A stretch of DNA of 64,000 nucleotides from an uncultured Desulfomonile sp. (GTDB lineage Bacteria; Desulfobacterota; Desulfomonilia; Desulfomonilales; Desulfomonilaceae). The notes beneath the pieces were generated by a model. It ran no database searches. It worked only from the letters and a program-made list of their open reading frames with translations, and was not told the DNA's origin. The stretch is taken from NCBI GenBank assembly GCA_903952205.1, contig CAJBEZ010000108.1, positions 1 to 64,000 of the forward strand, in the 5' to 3' direction. Below are positions 35,198 to 43,931 of the stretch, in pieces (position 1 is the first letter of the stretch; every line of letters starts with the position of its first letter). The position numbers were made by a program, and so were the translations under genes.

Positions 35198-38100
35198 TGC
35201 AGCCTTAACCACGCACAACGGGAATTGACAAACTCTTCGACGATTTCTCTGTTTAGCGTTTTTCGATTGGCGTCCAACCCAGTTGATGAATCGAGAGGCA
35301 GGAGATTTGCTACGGCTATAAGGCAACCATCTCTTGCGCTTACCAGCATGAAGCTTTGCTTTGAACTGACGTCTAAAAGCCTTTCGAACCTATATTTCCC
35401 AAATTCTTTGAGAAGCCTGTTCAAGCTGACAACATCTCCCGTTTCCATGTAATCAGCCATTGTGGTGATCAATTCGGAGGGAAGTGGGCTTTCAGTTAAA
35501 CACTTTTTTTCATTGTGAATCGTTTCAAACAGATCGGCCTGGATCATCGGAATGTCCAATGCCTCAAACTGTTGCTCCTGGACTCTATTCTCCGATTGTT
35601 GCTGGTAATATTTTCGTGTCGTGGGCGCTATCCAGACCACTACAAATTCTTTGTTTCTCGATTGATCCAGGTATAATGATTGAGTTATTCCGCCGACCTC
35701 ATACCCCATCACGCTCGGTGATCCATCTGTAAAGCCTACCGCAGAGCGATCTCTCTCCAGGATGTTCATGAGCCGAACCATCAAAGGATCCATCGCTGCA
35801 GTTGTGGTGGCCCCGGACTTGAGAGACAGAATTTTGTCCAGATCGGTTGGCGGCCGGTCCGGTCGATATCCGAACGCCCGACATTGAATCACAAGCATAT
35901 TCTGATGGTGCGATTCGCGAACAATTGCCTGATTTACAAGATTGAAAAGATTGACCTTGTTTTCGATACGGATGATGTCGGAACTACCGTCTACGTTTGC
36001 CAGAGGATGTGATCCGCCAATTAGCAGGGCCTTCGCCTGCAATTGCTCAAAGAGACTTACGCCAAATTCGAAAACATTTAATTCTGTTATCGGTCTTGGA
36101 ACCTGAATCACGTATCCCTCTGATTTCCCCATTCGGATTACGTATGTGCCCCAATACTTCCTTCTCGAAAGGTCTTTGCGTTCTGAGAGGATGACGTAAT
36201 CTTGACCGCTGTTCTTATCCCTGTATCTTATGAATTCATATCCGACAGAAGCGGCGAGATATGAGAGAGCGTTAAGGTTGTTAATGCCCAGGTTAGTCCA
36301 GCCATGTTCGTCATAGAATTCCGAAGATAATTCCAGGAACGGGGCCAGAACCTCTCTGTCAAAATATAGCAAGTCGTCCAAAGTGGCTTTTACGTATAGG
36401 TTGGATCCGCGTTCGGGGAATTCTTCTTTTTGGGCCAATATCCAGTCCTGCAAATAACCTACGATGCTCTGATTCCGATTTTCCTGCTGAACCTCGAAGT
36501 CTTTCTGATCTGGGCCCGCCATGATCCTAAGTAGACTGGTCCGGTCTAGCAGCAATTCCGCAAAACCCGTCGGGACAATATCCCTAAGGATATTCAGAAA
36601 AGGAGGGCTCCCCCATTCCACCTGGAAAGGCCCTATGATGTTTTTGAGGTTAATCAAATTTAACCCCTCAGGAGTCTCTTTTCTTACCCACAGTGTGGAT
36701 TGCGCAATTCGCGGGGGTCTATCTTTCGATTCGCCGACTTCGTTTTTGGAGATTCCCTTGACTTCTTCAGCGAATCCTCTTACTTGAAGAATCCCCCTTG
36801 ATCCCATTACCTTGTGGAAAATCCCAAACATAGTGGACTGATTTGCAAGCGCGTCTGAAGACCCATCGGGAGAGGTAGTTCTGGCGCTACCTGCAACGGC
36901 CATGGCCCTCGCGCCCAAGCCAGTGAAGAGCGTGACACCTGCGTCGCAAATTCCCCATTCTTCAACTGGCGCAGGAATTTCAATCAACAGGTCGGATTTA
37001 GCCGATGGGTTTATAACGTAGATCCCCCATCCGTGTCGACGCTCTCTCTCATTGATCATGAGATAGCCCTCCGGTAGGAGATTGATGTTGAAATTTATCA
37101 GGTAGAGGAGTTTCGCAGCGTTGTTCAATGCCTCGGTTTCGCCTGTCTTTAGGTATTCCGAAAGGTAATCAAGAGCCTGAACGAAGATGTCACTTTCGTT
37201 AGGCATGGGGGATTTGTATGAATTGGGTAATAGGGAGCCAGTTATTCCAGACTTCTGTTTCCGTATTATTTCAAGGAGATTCTGCCCCACTGGCTTTATC
37301 AGGTCCCCTGGAATCTCTGGACTTGACAGTGCCCTCAGGTTAAAGAAATTGGGGACCTGTTTAAGCCCGAAGCCTATGACCGTAGCGACCAATACCGCCA
37401 CCAAAGAGGTCTGAAGTGTAGCAAGCGTCACTCTCGCCATTATGTCTTTGTCGTACATGCGGATGGCTAGAAGAGTTGTAAGTAGATAACCGAAGCCGAA
37501 ATAGTCTGTGACTCTATGTTCCGGGAAATATGCCACTATGATATGGGCCAGGGTAAGGTGATAGATAAATCCAACGTTAAAGAAAAACAGGATTTTCCTT
37601 CCACCTTCTATATTTGCGTTTTTGAAGATCGGAATTCTAAGTAACAGGGACGACAGGCCAAGAATCAGGAACGATTCAATAAAACTCCACAGGATCTTTT
37701 CCGGCTGATACCACTGCAGAGCGAGCAGGGATGGTACTAGAATCCCTCCAAACTCCCATCCGTAGTCCAAATTCACGCGTGAGGCTACGAATGCCGTGAT
37801 CAGAAGTATGATGTAAGATTTTGGACTCGCCAGCATGGACTTGGCGACATCCATGTAGATGTAATTCAGGTTACCTATGTTGTAGTTGGTAAACTCCATC
37901 AGACCATAACGGACAAAGAGGTAGGTAACAATTATGGTGATGGAGCTTTGAAAAAGGCCTTTTCTCAATCCGGGTTTCCAGAATTGGTTCGCTAACAGAG
38001 CTACTACTACAAGTCCAAAACTGTGGAGATTGTTCCTGTAATCGAAGCCAGGGATCCAGGTGTCAGAGAGATACTCCCCAACCGGCGGTAGAATGAAAGT

Positions 38101-38436
38101 CTCGAGTATGATGCGTACGACCACGCTAACGCAAAAAATGGCAAAAAATCTGTCCCTACCGAAAAGTCCGTTACCTATTCCGAACTTGGGGAAATATTCC
38201 GACCACATCAAAACAATAATGTATGTGAGTATCGCCTCAACAAATACGATAGCGGCCGCCCAAGGCTTTAGAATAAGCAGCGGCACGAGGTAGCCCGGGA
38301 CAACCAACCCACTGAGGACCCATCCGAACCTGAGATTCATGAAGCAACTGACACATACCCCCACCCAGACACTTGTTGTTACAGCGCCAGCAGCAGTTCC
38401 GAGCGGAAATAATGGGAACCACGACACATGTTCCAT
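35194..38436 (-). CDS. PgsC/CapC-like membrane protein: tandem PgsC domains plus a repeated pseudo-hydrolase tail
   Basis: A 1,080-residue protein, first in the operon. Residues about 15-190 match PgsC/CapC (SGLVVPGYL, LTYIIVLM, GRDRFFAI, HSFGLVVVALLANQ). Residues about 215-360 look like a second PgsC unit (GGILVPSLLALQW, EGGRKILFFFNVGF). PgsC is the small membrane partner of PgsB and normally has only about 150 residues. The soluble rest has two long repeats (about 415-640 and 680-945) and a truncated third (about 985-1050). The repeats share GWGIYVI/YWGTYVIR and IPAP...GVTLF / VPRP...GVSLF with the hydrolase-like protein of the operon, but its histidines are Ala489/Arg553 and Arg781/Arg853. 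I infer an inactive binding or scaffold domain. Confidence 0.8.
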   Translation of the reverse strand: MEHVSWFPLFPLGTAAGAVTTSVWVGVCVSCFMNLRFGWVLSGLVVPGYLVPLLILKPWAAAIVFVEAILTYIIVLMWSEYFPKFGIGNGLFGRDRFFAIFCVSVVVRIILETFILPPVGEYLSDTWIPGFDYRNNLHSFGLVVVALLANQFWKPGLRKGLFQSSITIIVTYLFVRYGLMEFTNYNIGNLNYIYMDVAKSMLASPKSYIILLITAFVASRVNLDYGWEFGGILVPSLLALQWYQPEKILWSFIESFLILGLSSLLLRIPIFKNANIEGGRKILFFFNVGFIYHLTLAHIIVAYFPEHRVTDYFGFGYLLTTLLAIRMYDKDIMARVTLATLQTSLVAVLVATVIGFGLKQVPNFFNLRALSSPEIPGDLIKPVGQNLLEIIRKQKSGITGSLLPNSYKSPMPNESDIFVQALDYLSEYLKTGETEALNNAAKLLYLINFNINLLPEGYLMINERERRHGWGIYVINPSAKSDLLIEIPAPVEEWGICDAGVTLFTGLGARAMAVAGSARTTSPDGSSDALANQSTMFGIFHKVMGSRGILQVRGFAEEVKGISKNEVGESKDRPPRIAQSTLWVRKETPEGLNLINLKNIIGPFQVEWGSPPFLNILRDIVPTGFAELLLDRTSLLRIMAGPDQKDFEVQQENRNQSIVGYLQDWILAQKEEFPERGSNLYVKATLDDLLYFDREVLAPFLELSSEFYDEHGWTNLGINNLNALSYLAASVGYEFIRYRDKNSGQDYVILSERKDLSRRKYWGTYVIRMGKSEGYVIQVPRPITELNVFEFGVSLFEQLQAKALLIGGSHPLANVDGSSDIIRIENKVNLFNLVNQAIVRESHHQNMLVIQCRAFGYRPDRPPTDLDKILSLKSGATTTAAMDPLMVRLMNILERDRSAVGFTDGSPSVMGYEVGGITQSLYLDQSRNKEFVVVWIAPTTRKYYQQQSENRVQEQQFEALDIPMIQADLFETIHNEKKCLTESPLPSELITTMADYMETGDVVSLNRLLKEFGKYRFERLLDVSSKQSFMLVSARDGCLIAVANLLPLDSSTGLDANRKTLNREIVEEFVNSRCAWLRLQ

Positions 38437-38735
38437 GAGAATGTAGTCGCCTTCTGTTGGAAAACTAGGTTAAAAAATATTATATCATGTTAAGTCTATT
38501 TATAACAATAATATAATGCTAAAATGTAAATTTAAATATTATTATATTTGATGTTGGTTTAGAAAAAGGTACGGGATTCAAGCTAATATTAAATTCAAAA
38601 ATAGGTATTTATGTAATTAAAATGATGTATTTATACTATAGTAAACGATATATCATATAAACTTTTACTAAAGCTAATTAATATTAGTAGTTTTATGGTG
38701 TATTAATTTTGTTAATATAATGTGGTTAATACTTT
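38437..38735 (-). other. Very AT-rich 300-base regulatory gap upstream of the polyamide-type operon
   Basis: The gap separates the CHASE2 gene and the operon, both on the minus strand. It is strikingly AT-rich (long runs such as TTATTATATTTG and AATTAATATTAG), more than any other gap in the window. No open reading frame or tRNA is visible. It holds at least one good sigma-70-like promoter (listed separately). The composition suits an intrinsically curved DNA segment or an H-NS-like silencer target. Confidence 0.6.
38479..38508 (-). promoter_or_regulatory. Candidate sigma-70 promoter of the polyamide-type operon
   Basis: On the minus strand TTGTTA (38503-38508) is followed after 18 bases by a perfect TATAAT (38479-38484), giving a predicted start near 38472, about 35 bases before the PgsC-like ATG. 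Many near-consensus -10 elements occur by chance in such AT-rich DNA, so this is the best candidate rather than a proven site. Confidence 0.45.
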
Positions 38736-41504
38736 TTATGGTGAGATTATTGACTTTGTGAGGCTAATTGTGAATGATATTCCATCGCCTATTTTGCTCT
38801 GATATTCTAGGGCACCGTGAGACTCTTCCAATACTGTTTTTAGGAAGCGCAGTCTATCGTATTCCATTGGGGAATCCTGGAAACCCTGTTCGAAATACGC
38901 ATTCAAATCCTCCTCCCTCATACCATATCCGGAGTTCCGCAAACTATATGACATACGGGCATCGTCTTCTGAAATCTTTATCGAGAGGGTAGTGCCTTCA
39001 ATGGCGTCACCAATGAGAATGGAGAGAATGATCGAAAAGATTTCACCGAGTTCCTTTGGCGGGGCAAAGACAAGCGATGAAGCCGCTGACTCTTCGATTT
39101 GGAATGTCAGATGTTTTTCCTCCGCTTTATTTGTCAGAGAAAACCTTGCCATGTCGAATAACCGCTGTACATCTGTAGGTAAATATTTGATACTTTCAGC
39201 CGAGGTGTTAAAGCCGATGAACGATTGCAGTTCTTCGAGCGAAGCCTCAAGAGCCGCTTTTCTGTTAACGAGATCATCCAATATTTGATTTCTGTCTCCA
39301 GTGATTTCAAGAGGATGATCAATCTTAGAACAGACGATGATCAGTGAATCCAATCGTTTACTGATGTGGGACATTCCCTGCTCTATGAACCGCTCCTTTA
39401 TGCTCATTAAATCTACAGGATCGGACACGTCACGCAATTGAACTAATAGTCCGTAGAGGCTGAATGGCAATCCAGATTCGACAAGTAGACCCTTGTCGAT
39501 ACTACTGATCGACTTGACGGACAAGACATAAAACCTGTCCAGCGTATCCACAGAGATGGTCACAGGAAATTCGACTACTTCTTCATAAAGAATTACTCTG
39601 GTCAGGGACATTCTTATTTCATTTGGATCTCGGGTGGAGAAACGAGCCACAATATCGAGGGCTGTCATTTGATAGGGGTCAATTTTTACATACTTTCCCA
39701 ATTCAGACATTGGATTGTTGATGAGCAGCACTCTTCCAAAAATGTCCGCCAGCAGCGCTGGTGATCTTAACGAATCGAATGTTGACTCAAGAAGCGACAA
39801 CCTCAAATCTTGCAAATCAATAAGATCAGCTAACTGCTTACTTTGACGGCGACCAGCGCTAAAACTCAAAAATTGTGTCAGGGGGCGCCTCCGCATATTC
39901 TCGATTTCCTGCCAGGTTTTACGCCTGTAAAGCATTTCGCCGATGTGGAGCGCAAACTTCTCCGCCGCTTCTAGTAAAACTGATTCCTTAGTGTCAGGAT
40001 TTCTTTGAATTGTAAATGCCCAAAACCCCTGAACCATCCCAGAAAAGGTCAGTGGCGCCATGAACTGGTCTTCATCTTCGGGAGCTGAACTAAAGAATTG
40101 ACTCACCTTAATCGGTCGCCGTTGGGTGAGAGCTGTAGCATAGGGATCGCGCGAAAAGTCCCTCCTTCGTTCTTCTATGTCCGCAAGCGAAGTATTTAGA
40201 GATACTATCTCTTTTACCCGATTTTGCCCCTCTATCTTTTCCAAGAAAATGGATCTCTTGATGTTTAGGGTCTGGTCAACCATGTTGGTAATTTGCATCC
40301 AGTGCTCATCGCTCCTGAAAAAGCTTTCGGGAATTAGGCCGGACTGTGACCGTCCAGACTTTTCCAGAAGCATTCTAAACTCTTCGAGATACTCGTAGCG
40401 TCCACGAATCACTTCAGCGGCAAGCAGAGAAAAAAACCCGGCGGTCATGACTTCTGACAAGGGAATCCATATCATGAGGAATTTTAACAGCAACCATGAG
40501 GCCATCACGGTAACCGCCGCCATGATCGCTGCAAACGCTAGAGACGCTAACGGGTTCAGTAATTGATACGCCACAAAGCTGACAAAAATGGCAAGGACAA
40601 GGAGGGCCAACGTGCCCCATGTTCCAACCCATTTTATGTCTTTATTCGCGACCAGGGTGTCGAAGGCGTACGCATAAAATTGGCTAGGGCTCATCCCTGG
40701 GCGTCCAGGCGTCAAAGGCGTCTTGAGATCCGAAAAGTACGGAGGGACTTTAAATCCCACGAGGATTGTCTTGTCTCTGACCATTTCATTTATTACATCC
40801 CCGGATAACAGGCTTTTGAGATCAACGGATGGAATTCCGGTGGCCCCTTGCATAAAATTCACCAAGATGAACTGCCCCACGGTTCCTTTCAACGTCGTTA
40901 TATCCTGGGCGGCCTTTAAAATCACGTGATCATGTCTCTGACCGGAAAACTCCCAATAGGTCTGCATAAATCTGTGGATTCCAAATGATCCCGGAGGGAT
41001 GTCCTGAAGACCTATTTTCAATGATTTACTTCGAGCCTGGGCGGGAACCGACTCAAACGCCAGCTTTTCTTGAATGGCCTCACTCCGAACTCTTTGTCTT
41101 CCGAAATAGACACCCTCAATTTGTTCAGCTCTTTTATAGAATTCAGGCGAAACTCCCGACGGCATAAAGATGAAAACTATCTGCCTTGCCCCCATTGCGT
41201 TTAGGCGGTTCAGGGCCTCAAGCCAAACATTGTCACCAGCATCCGCCTCTAAATAGTCCGCTCCTACCAATAGGCAGGTACTCCTATATGGTGAGGTAGA
41301 GCCACTGATTCGAGTAAGAATATCATACGCTTGAAAATTGGATGGGCCGAAGACAAAATTCGTTGCGCTGACGCCCCAGATGAGAGCCGCCAGGATCAGT
41401 CCTACATATATCGCCGTAAACTTTGATTCACGCACTTGACGCCCCATCGTATAAGTTTGGAATCTTCCAAGTCGACGACCAATTAAATTCCGATTAATTT
41501 TCAC
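38736..41504 (-). CDS. CHASE2 membrane receptor with PAS-like and degenerate kinase domains
   Basis: The 922-residue protein has a transmembrane helix at about 30-50, an extracytoplasmic CHASE2 domain (to about residue 290) and three further helices (about 295-375), the usual CHASE2 topology. GAF- and PAS-like regions follow (RSPALLADIFGRVLLINNPM). The C-terminus resembles a histidine kinase ATPase domain (RNSGYGMREEDL, GDGISFTISL), but the N-box asparagines are lost (SIILSILIGDAIEG). The only H-box candidate is MSHISKRLDSL near residue 715. It may sense without phosphotransfer. The start is GTG at 41504; an in-frame ATG lies 19 codons later. It is transcribed towards the polyamide-type operon, so regulation of that operon is plausible. 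Confidence 0.75.
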   Translation of the reverse strand: MKINRNLIGRRLGRFQTYTMGRQVRESKFTAIYVGLILAALIWGVSATNFVFGPSNFQAYDILTRISGSTSPYRSTCLLVGADYLEADAGDNVWLEALNRLNAMGARQIVFIFMPSGVSPEFYKRAEQIEGVYFGRQRVRSEAIQEKLAFESVPAQARSKSLKIGLQDIPPGSFGIHRFMQTYWEFSGQRHDHVILKAAQDITTLKGTVGQFILVNFMQGATGIPSVDLKSLLSGDVINEMVRDKTILVGFKVPPYFSDLKTPLTPGRPGMSPSQFYAYAFDTLVANKDIKWVGTWGTLALLVLAIFVSFVAYQLLNPLASLAFAAIMAAVTVMASWLLLKFLMIWIPLSEVMTAGFFSLLAAEVIRGRYEYLEEFRMLLEKSGRSQSGLIPESFFRSDEHWMQITNMVDQTLNIKRSIFLEKIEGQNRVKEIVSLNTSLADIEERRRDFSRDPYATALTQRRPIKVSQFFSSAPEDEDQFMAPLTFSGMVQGFWAFTIQRNPDTKESVLLEAAEKFALHIGEMLYRRKTWQEIENMRRRPLTQFLSFSAGRRQSKQLADLIDLQDLRLSLLESTFDSLRSPALLADIFGRVLLINNPMSELGKYVKIDPYQMTALDIVARFSTRDPNEIRMSLTRVILYEEVVEFPVTISVDTLDRFYVLSVKSISSIDKGLLVESGLPFSLYGLLVQLRDVSDPVDLMSIKERFIEQGMSHISKRLDSLIIVCSKIDHPLEITGDRNQILDDLVNRKAALEASLEELQSFIGFNTSAESIKYLPTDVQRLFDMARFSLTNKAEEKHLTFQIEESAASSLVFAPPKELGEIFSIILSILIGDAIEGTTLSIKISEDDARMSYSLRNSGYGMREEDLNAYFEQGFQDSPMEYDRLRFLKTVLEESHGALEYQSKIGDGISFTISLTKSIISP

Positions 41505-41671
41505 GAATTTCTAGAGGTCAATCCAATGATATAATAGGCTAGTTGTGTTGTAAACATTATACGAAGGGAATTCCTGGATATGGTTCAGGAAACCGGCGTC
41601 CAAACTCTCGGAAGAAAAAACAGCTTTGTTTTAGGCCAAGCGAATCTTTATCTCAACTCGCCGCTGAAAAG

Positions 41672-43765
41672 CTAGTTGTTCGGAGCAATATGCTCGGTAA
41701 ATCCTCCTACAAGGATTTCATTGCCTTGAGTTATCACCCAGTCGAATATTTCGGCCTCGCTTATCCTGATTTTGGTTCCTTTGCAAAGATCTTTTCGTAA
41801 CAAGGGAGCGTTTTCAAGGGAACCTTCGATGGACTTGCCCTTCCATGCGTCTAGAGATACCCACATCCATTCGTATTGCCCACCCTGCGCTGGAAAGCCT
41901 ACCTTAACCGCATGGGTTTGATTCATGGACAAGCCTGAATCCTGAAAACTTTTTCTGAAGGTGTCCAGGTTGCTGCGCGCTTTTCTATGCGCTTCCAGGA
42001 TTCTATATCTTAAGTCTATTAAATCTTGACTGAGGCATCCTACGTAAGTCTTGCTGTTATCGGAATCCAAACTGATCTTTTCTCTAGGGTGAGCAAATTG
42101 ATCGGAAGATCTGTTAAACTCTTTTAAAGAATCAATCAATGCTGACTCACTTGCCGGTTCGGTTCCCTGTGTATATGGAAATATTCTGAAGCTTCCGGTA
42201 GGAAAGTGGCCTTCCGGGTCTGATTTTCTGAATTCAAAAGAGCACGACACAGAAGAATCACGCAATCTAAGGGGCTGTGATATCAGGGATGACTCGATTC
42301 TCATCCCCACCAAAGTCTCGCAAGCGGTCAAAATGAGTCTTACCGCTGACGAGCCATATTCTCTGGGAACACATTCGATCTCAACATCAGGAAGGCCAAA
42401 CTTCTGCATCCCATGACTGTGGGCCCAGATGACACCCTCTTCGTCTAATAACTCCACCAGGATGTTGGACCTGATCAGTTGATTGCTGTCCTCGTAAAGG
42501 TGCCTTTCCCAGGCCTTCCGGCCCCATAGAGCATGCGAAACCGCATCCTGTATCACGCCCCCCGAGACATCTCTTACCGCTTCAACAAATCTCGCAATAA
42601 AACCGATGTTTTCTTTGGCAAGCTCAGCAATATCCGAGAACCTAACGCGAATTATCATTTGGGCATTCTTCAGAATTCCATAGTCCGTAGCGTCCAATTC
42701 CCTGGCGTTGGATTCCATCATTTCCAAAGGATACTCAAACAACTCACCAGCCTCTTCTCGGAGTATATAGTCGATAGTCAATTTCTGCTTGGCAATGAGA
42801 TTCTCCAGATTTTCAAGCTCACGAGGCCTGTTCTGCCTGTTTACCGGTTGCTGTAGAAAACTCCTCTTTAGCAGTTCCCAGCTTGGGATGCTGGAGGTTG
42901 GAGAATAAACCCAATACTCACAATTACTGATCCATAGTGTCGACTCGAGGTTTATGCTGGAGGCGTGACTTAAGTCCCGCGAATCCGGGTGAGCTTGGGC
43001 GCCCTCCTGCGTAGAGTTCGGGCGATTTGTTCCAGCCGAGGAAACCAGTGATCTGGCCCGATTACTAATAGCCTTTAGACTATCTCGGCCTGACATTGAA
43101 AAAAGCTTGTTAAAGGGAACTTTACCAGTGAGTATTGCTCCAAAATTCAAAGAGGGCCCTCCGGTAAGCTCCTTTCGCGCCTTTCGAATGATTCGATTTT
43201 TGTTGTTTACACATGATTTTGAATCTAATAGTCGGGTCGCTTCTTCCTTCCTCTCTACCCTAATCAAAGCTAAACTGAGTCTGCCGATATCATCGTCCTC
43301 AGGATCGAATGCCTGGGAGAGGCGTAAACCCGCCTGCACGGCTTCCTCATATTTTTCCTGAATTAAGAGTGACTTCAGGAGAGCTTGAAGGACTTCCTTG
43401 TCATTATCATCCTGACCTAGAGCCTGTTCCAGAAACTCCTCCGCCTTCTTGGCTTCACCAACTGAGGCGTAGCCCAAGCCCAAGGCCCTAACGCTATTCT
43501 CCGGCGCTCCATATTTTCTTACAAGTGTCTCCAAAGCGCACACTACATCTCTGTTGATCTCCCCACCATTGAGGATTCGACTTGAGAAGGCTAGGATCTT
43601 GTGTCTCACTTCTTCCGGAATCGACTCAACTTCCACAGGCGCCCATGTTTTTGGAATTCTGGCATGGCAGTGTGGACAATTGAGAAAGTCTTCGGCTATG
43701 TTTAAGAATCTTTCTTCAGAAAGGCTTTGGAGATAACCACAGTCGGGGCAACGGACCTGGACCAT
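41672..43765 (-). CDS. Zinc-ribbon/TPR protein with C-terminal DUF2314 domain
   Basis: Starting at the ATG ending at 43765 (GAGGAG eight bases upstream), the protein has 697 residues. An N-terminal zinc ribbon (VRCPDCGYLQS ... NCPHCHARIP) has two CxxC pairs. TPR-like repeats follow (GLGYASVGEAKKAEEFLEQALG and so on). The middle is globular and unassigned, with CEYWVYSPTSSIPSWELLKR. The C-terminal 110 residues fit DUF2314 (AVKVGFPAQGGQYEWMWVSL, EIFDWV). A cytoplasmic location is expected since no signal is seen. It is divergent from asnB and lies upstream of the CHASE2 gene on the same strand. Function unknown; protein binding is likely. Confidence 0.7.
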   Translation of the reverse strand: MVQVRCPDCGYLQSLSEERFLNIAEDFLNCPHCHARIPKTWAPVEVESIPEEVRHKILAFSSRILNGGEINRDVVCALETLVRKYGAPENSVRALGLGYASVGEAKKAEEFLEQALGQDDNDKEVLQALLKSLLIQEKYEEAVQAGLRLSQAFDPEDDDIGRLSLALIRVERKEEATRLLDSKSCVNNKNRIIRKARKELTGGPSLNFGAILTGKVPFNKLFSMSGRDSLKAISNRARSLVSSAGTNRPNSTQEGAQAHPDSRDLSHASSINLESTLWISNCEYWVYSPTSSIPSWELLKRSFLQQPVNRQNRPRELENLENLIAKQKLTIDYILREEAGELFEYPLEMMESNARELDATDYGILKNAQMIIRVRFSDIAELAKENIGFIARFVEAVRDVSGGVIQDAVSHALWGRKAWERHLYEDSNQLIRSNILVELLDEEGVIWAHSHGMQKFGLPDVEIECVPREYGSSAVRLILTACETLVGMRIESSLISQPLRLRDSSVSCSFEFRKSDPEGHFPTGSFRIFPYTQGTEPASESALIDSLKEFNRSSDQFAHPREKISLDSDNSKTYVGCLSQDLIDLRYRILEAHRKARSNLDTFRKSFQDSGLSMNQTHAVKVGFPAQGGQYEWMWVSLDAWKGKSIEGSLENAPLLRKDLCKGTKIRISEAEIFDWVITQGNEILVGGFTEHIAPNN

Positions 43766-43931
43766 ATCATAACTCCTCAATAAAATGGCGCATGAAGGAT
43801 GTGAGCCACAAGCGGCCAAAAGCAAAGTTGAACGAAAACTTTCATAATTTAATGCAAATGTCAAATTATTATATAGTAATTAATTATATAGTAGCTAAAT
43901 AGGATTGCGATAAATCTAAAGAGGCCAATAA

